Shown here piece by piece: positions 7,284 to 8,840 of a stretch of DNA of 8,840 nucleotides; positions within the stretch are counted from its first letter, which is position 1; every line of letters begins with the position of its first letter. The stretch comes from Lachnospiraceae bacterium (GTDB lineage Bacteria > Bacillota > Clostridia > Lachnospirales > Lachnospiraceae): NCBI GenBank assembly GCA_017443685.1, contig JAFSYD010000209.1, forward strand, positions 1-8,840. Reading direction: 5' to 3'. The notes beneath the pieces are model-generated. The model worked only from the letters and a program-made list of their open reading frames with translations, was not told the DNA's origin and did no database searches. The position numbers and the translations under genes were made by a program.

Positions 7284-7448
7284 ATGAACAACAAATTTCC
7301 GAAAATCGCGTTTATTCTGTTTTTTATCGCAGCAATTTTTCTGGTGATCGACGGGCTTATAACAGGCTCGGTCTGGTATTATGTGATGGCGGGGATCTTT
7401 CTTTTGCTCGGCCTTTTGTTTGCGATCGATATGAATAAGAAGGAATAG
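7284..7448 (+). CDS. Small two-helix membrane protein of unknown function (54 residues)
   Basis: I do not recognise this protein. It begins MNNKFPKIAF and ends DMNKKE, with two hydrophobic segments at about residues 8-24 and 31-48 separated by a short turn (DGLITGSVW), and Lys residues at both ends. This suggests a hairpin in the membrane with both ends in the cytoplasm. GGAGGG at 7272-7277 is six bases from the ATG, a strong ribosome binding site that supports real translation. It sits 22 bases after the carboxypeptidase gene and three bases before the serine acetyltransferase gene, so it is likely co-translated with the latter. Codon use is like its neighbours. No conserved motif that would name a function is visible. 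Confidence 0.72.
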   Translation: MNNKFPKIAFILFFIAAIFLVIDGLITGSVWYYVMAGIFLLLGLLFAIDMNKKE

Positions 7449-7451
7449 GAT

Positions 7452-8420
7452 ATGAACGAGTGTGAATGCAAAGAAAACATTGAGATCCACCAGGTGGTGG
7501 ACAATCTGATCGGCGACTACGGCAAAGGGAGGGATATTGATACCTTAGAGATGTTCAACCGCCCGGATCCGAGTGTCGTAAGGGATCTGATCCGCAAGCT
7601 TCTGCGTCTGATCTTTCCGGGGTATTACCGCGATACGACATACAAGTTCTACAATGTCGAGGGGAACCTTACGGTGCTGATCGAGGATGTGATCTTCAAT
7701 CTCAGCAAACAGATCGAGATCGTATTGCAGTATGCGGCCAAGGAAGAACAGCCGGATGAAGCGACGCTTCGGGATGAAAGCTACTGCATCGCGCTTGACT
7801 TTGTCGGGCGACTGCCGAAGGTACGCGAATACGTGGATACCGACCTTGAAGCGACCTATCAGGGAGATCCGGCCGCGTGCAATAAAGATGAGATCGTACT
7901 GTGCTATCCGGGGCTGTATGCATCGACGGTAAACCGTCTGGCGCACGAACTATTTTTGTTAAATGTTCCTTTAATTCCGCGGATGATGACCGAACATGCG
8001 CATAACCGCACCGGGATCGATATCCATCTGGGAGCGACGATCGGGAAATATTTCTTTATGGATCACGGTACGGGGATCGTAGTCGGTTCCACGACGACCA
8101 TCGGCGATCACGTGAAGGTGTATCAGGGCGTTACCTTAGGCGCACTTTCGACGAGCGGCGGACAGGCGCTCCACGGGGTGAAGCGGCACCCGACGATCGA
8201 GGACAATGTGACGATCTATTCGGGCGCATCCATTTTGGGCGGCGATACGGTGATCGGGGCGAATTCCGTCATCGGCTCGAACGCGTTTCTGACCAAGTCC
8301 GTACCTGCAGGGACAAGGGTGACCATCAAGAATCAGGAGCTGCAGTTTAAGGACAAGGACGGGAGCATCATTGAGATGAGCGACGTGGCACAGGGCGATG
8401 CCTGGTATTATATGATTTGA
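7452..8420 (+). CDS. cysE: Serine O-acetyltransferase
   Basis: This enzyme transfers acetyl from acetyl-CoA to L-serine, giving O-acetylserine for cysteine synthesis. The 322-residue protein is longer than compact bacterial forms, with an all-helical N-terminal part (about 1-180). It is followed by a left-handed beta-helix of hexapeptide repeats (about 187-290: GIDIHLGATIG, GTGIVVGS, TIGDHVKVYQGVTLG, GASILGG, TVIGANSVIG). Asp190 and His205 (in MDHGTG) are 15 residues apart, like the Asp143/His158 catalytic pair of E. coli CysE. The usual VVGET is VVGST here. The polypeptide ends in isoleucine, as in enzymes that dock their tail into cysteine synthase. AAGGA at 7440-7444 is seven bases from the ATG. 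The gene ends in TGA and is followed by a terminator. The long helical N-terminus and the VVGST variant place it in a less-studied subgroup, but the enzymatic call is safe. Confidence 0.92.
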   Translation: MNECECKENIEIHQVVDNLIGDYGKGRDIDTLEMFNRPDPSVVRDLIRKLLRLIFPGYYRDTTYKFYNVEGNLTVLIEDVIFNLSKQIEIVLQYAAKEEQPDEATLRDESYCIALDFVGRLPKVREYVDTDLEATYQGDPAACNKDEIVLCYPGLYASTVNRLAHELFLLNVPLIPRMMTEHAHNRTGIDIHLGATIGKYFFMDHGTGIVVGSTTTIGDHVKVYQGVTLGALSTSGGQALHGVKRHPTIEDNVTIYSGASILGGDTVIGANSVIGSNAFLTKSVPAGTRVTIKNQELQFKDKDGSIIEMSDVAQGDAWYYMI

Positions 8421-8438
8421 AATCTGATCAAAAATGAC

Positions 8439-8486
8439 AAAAAACGGTCGGAAAATGCATTTATACGGCCGCTTTTTGTATTTTTT
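8439..8486 (+). terminator. Rho-independent terminator after the serine acetyltransferase gene
   Basis: The arms AAAAAACGGTCG (8439-8450) and CGGCCGCTTTTT (8466-8477) pair over 12 positions with one A-C mismatch and one G-U wobble around a 15-base loop. The 3' arm ends in five Ts, and a further run of six Ts follows at 8481-8486. It lies 19 bases after the TGA at 8418-8420 and ends the gene cluster. The A-run on the 5' side means it could also work for the opposite strand. Confidence 0.83.
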
Positions 8487-8497
8487 GTAAAAAATTC

Positions 8498-8526
8498 TTG
8501 TAAAGATATGCGTTTTATTATACAAT
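8498..8526 (+). promoter_or_regulatory. Sigma-A-type promoter of the PTS gene
   Basis: TTGTAA at 8498-8503 (four of six matches to the -35 consensus) and TACAAT at 8521-8526 (five of six for the -10 element) are separated by 17 bases in an AT-rich stretch, directly after the terminator of the preceding cluster. Transcription would begin near A8533, leaving a leader of about 63 bases before the PTS ATG. Confidence 0.7.
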
Positions 8527-8537
8527 TCAACTATGTG

Positions 8538-8565
8538 CAGGGGTGATGCGAGCGATTCACCCCTG
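8538..8565 (+). promoter_or_regulatory. Nine-base-pair hairpin at the 5' end of the PTS mRNA
   Basis: CAGGGGTGA (8538-8546) pairs perfectly with TCACCCCTG (8557-8565) around the loop TGCGAGCGAT. It would begin about five bases after the predicted transcript start. It is not followed by a run of Ts but by an AT-rich single-stranded stretch leading to the ribosome binding site at 8580-8586, so it is not an intrinsic terminator. Possible roles are protection of the mRNA 5' end or binding of a regulator; a DNA operator with dyad symmetry is also possible. Confidence 0.68.
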
Positions 8566-8595
8566 ACTATAATATTTATAAGGAGGTATGAGTTT

Positions 8596-8840
8596 ATGGT
8601 AATTCGTTTATTCTGTGCTGCAGGTATGTCGACCTCGATGTTGGTGAACAAGATGCGTGAAGCAGCAAAGGAAAAGGGCAAGGATGATGACATTGTCGCT
8701 TATCCGATCTCTGAGTTAGAGTCGAAGATCGACGAGTGTGATGTTGCTTTGCTTGGACCGCAGGTAGGCTTCCAGTTGGATAACGCGAAGAAGATCTGCG
8801 AGCCAAAGGGCGTACCGGTAGACGTTATTCCGAGTGCTGA
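8596..8840 (+). CDS. PTS lactose/cellobiose-family EIIB component (5' part only)
   Basis: EIIB of this family is a small cytoplasmic protein that accepts phosphate from EIIA on a cysteine and passes it to the sugar entering through EIIC. The visible 81 residues (of about 100-105 expected) start MVIRLFCAAGMSTSMLV, the classic N-terminus with phospho-Cys7 followed by the AGMSTS loop. LLGPQVGFQL, the conserved segment found later in ChbB/CelA/LicB proteins, begins at about residue 52. The ATG at 8596 lies nine bases after AAGGAGG (8580-8586); another ATG at 8588 is out of frame and hits a stop after four codons. The gene has its own promoter and leader hairpin. Codon choice shifts to GCT, GGT and CGT compared with the GCG- and GGC-rich genes upstream, as in strongly expressed genes. 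The sugar cannot be told from EIIB alone (cellobiose, chitobiose and lactose are the usual substrates). The 3' end is outside the window. Confidence 0.92.
   Translation, partial: MVIRLFCAAGMSTSMLVNKMREAAKEKGKDDDIVAYPISELESKIDECDVALLGPQVGFQLDNAKKICEPKGVPVDVIPSA

Noticed and set aside
8547..8560. CcpA cre site in the PTS leader (TGCGAGCGATTCAC)
   Set aside because: The central CG and some flanking bases fit, but the right half lacks the WCA end and the left half departs from TGWAA; there are about four mismatches to the consensus.
8568..8573. Second promoter with a perfect TATAAT in the PTS leader
   Set aside because: There is no -35 element at a workable distance (the region is occupied by the hairpin), and a start near 8580 would fall in the ribosome binding site.

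Overview
The window reads as a chromosomal housekeeping segment from a low-to-mid-GC Firmicute of the class Clostridia, most likely Lachnospiraceae-like. This rests on the protein sequences, the ftsE-ftsX-ctp arrangement, strong AGGAGG-type ribosome binding sites, a prfB gene with a programmed frameshift, and a Lac/Cel-family PTS gene. UGA is used as an ordinary stop (lysC and the serine acetyltransferase gene both end in TGA), so the code is standard. Assignment below family level is not possible from this sequence alone.

All recognised genes lie on the + strand. Positions 1-2474 hold a cell-envelope block: the 3' end of ftsE, a complete ftsX, and an S41 C-terminal processing peptidase (CtpB-like). 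After a 61-base gap comes prfB (2536-3679), encoding release factor 2. It is split by a +1 programmed frameshift whose in-frame stop is UAA rather than the usual UGA. Homoserine dehydrogenase (3695-4897) and aspartate kinase (4912-6117) follow closely and control the aspartate pathway branch to threonine, methionine and lysine. The kinase gene carries a near-perfect Shine-Dalgarno sequence and an in-frame GTG exactly where related bacteria start a separate regulatory beta subunit.

Next come a D,D-carboxypeptidase-type penicillin-binding protein (6068-7261; start uncertain), a 54-residue two-helix membrane protein (7284-7448), and a serine O-acetyltransferase (7452-8420) for cysteine synthesis. 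The gaps from ftsE to this point are short or overlapping, so much of it may be co-transcribed. A hairpin followed by T-rich sequence (8439-8486) closes the block.

A new transcription unit starts at about 8498: a sigma-A-type promoter, a 9-bp hairpin almost at the 5' end of the transcript, a strong ribosome binding site, and the start of a PTS lactose/cellobiose-family EIIB gene that runs off the window. Its codon usage differs visibly from the preceding genes and resembles that of a highly expressed gene.

I found no mobile element, CRISPR array, tRNA or rRNA, and no clearly novel multi-gene system. The most interesting points are the UAA variant of the RF2 frameshift site, the internal start in lysC, the SxN-motif change in the carboxypeptidase, and the 5'-terminal hairpin of the PTS transcript.
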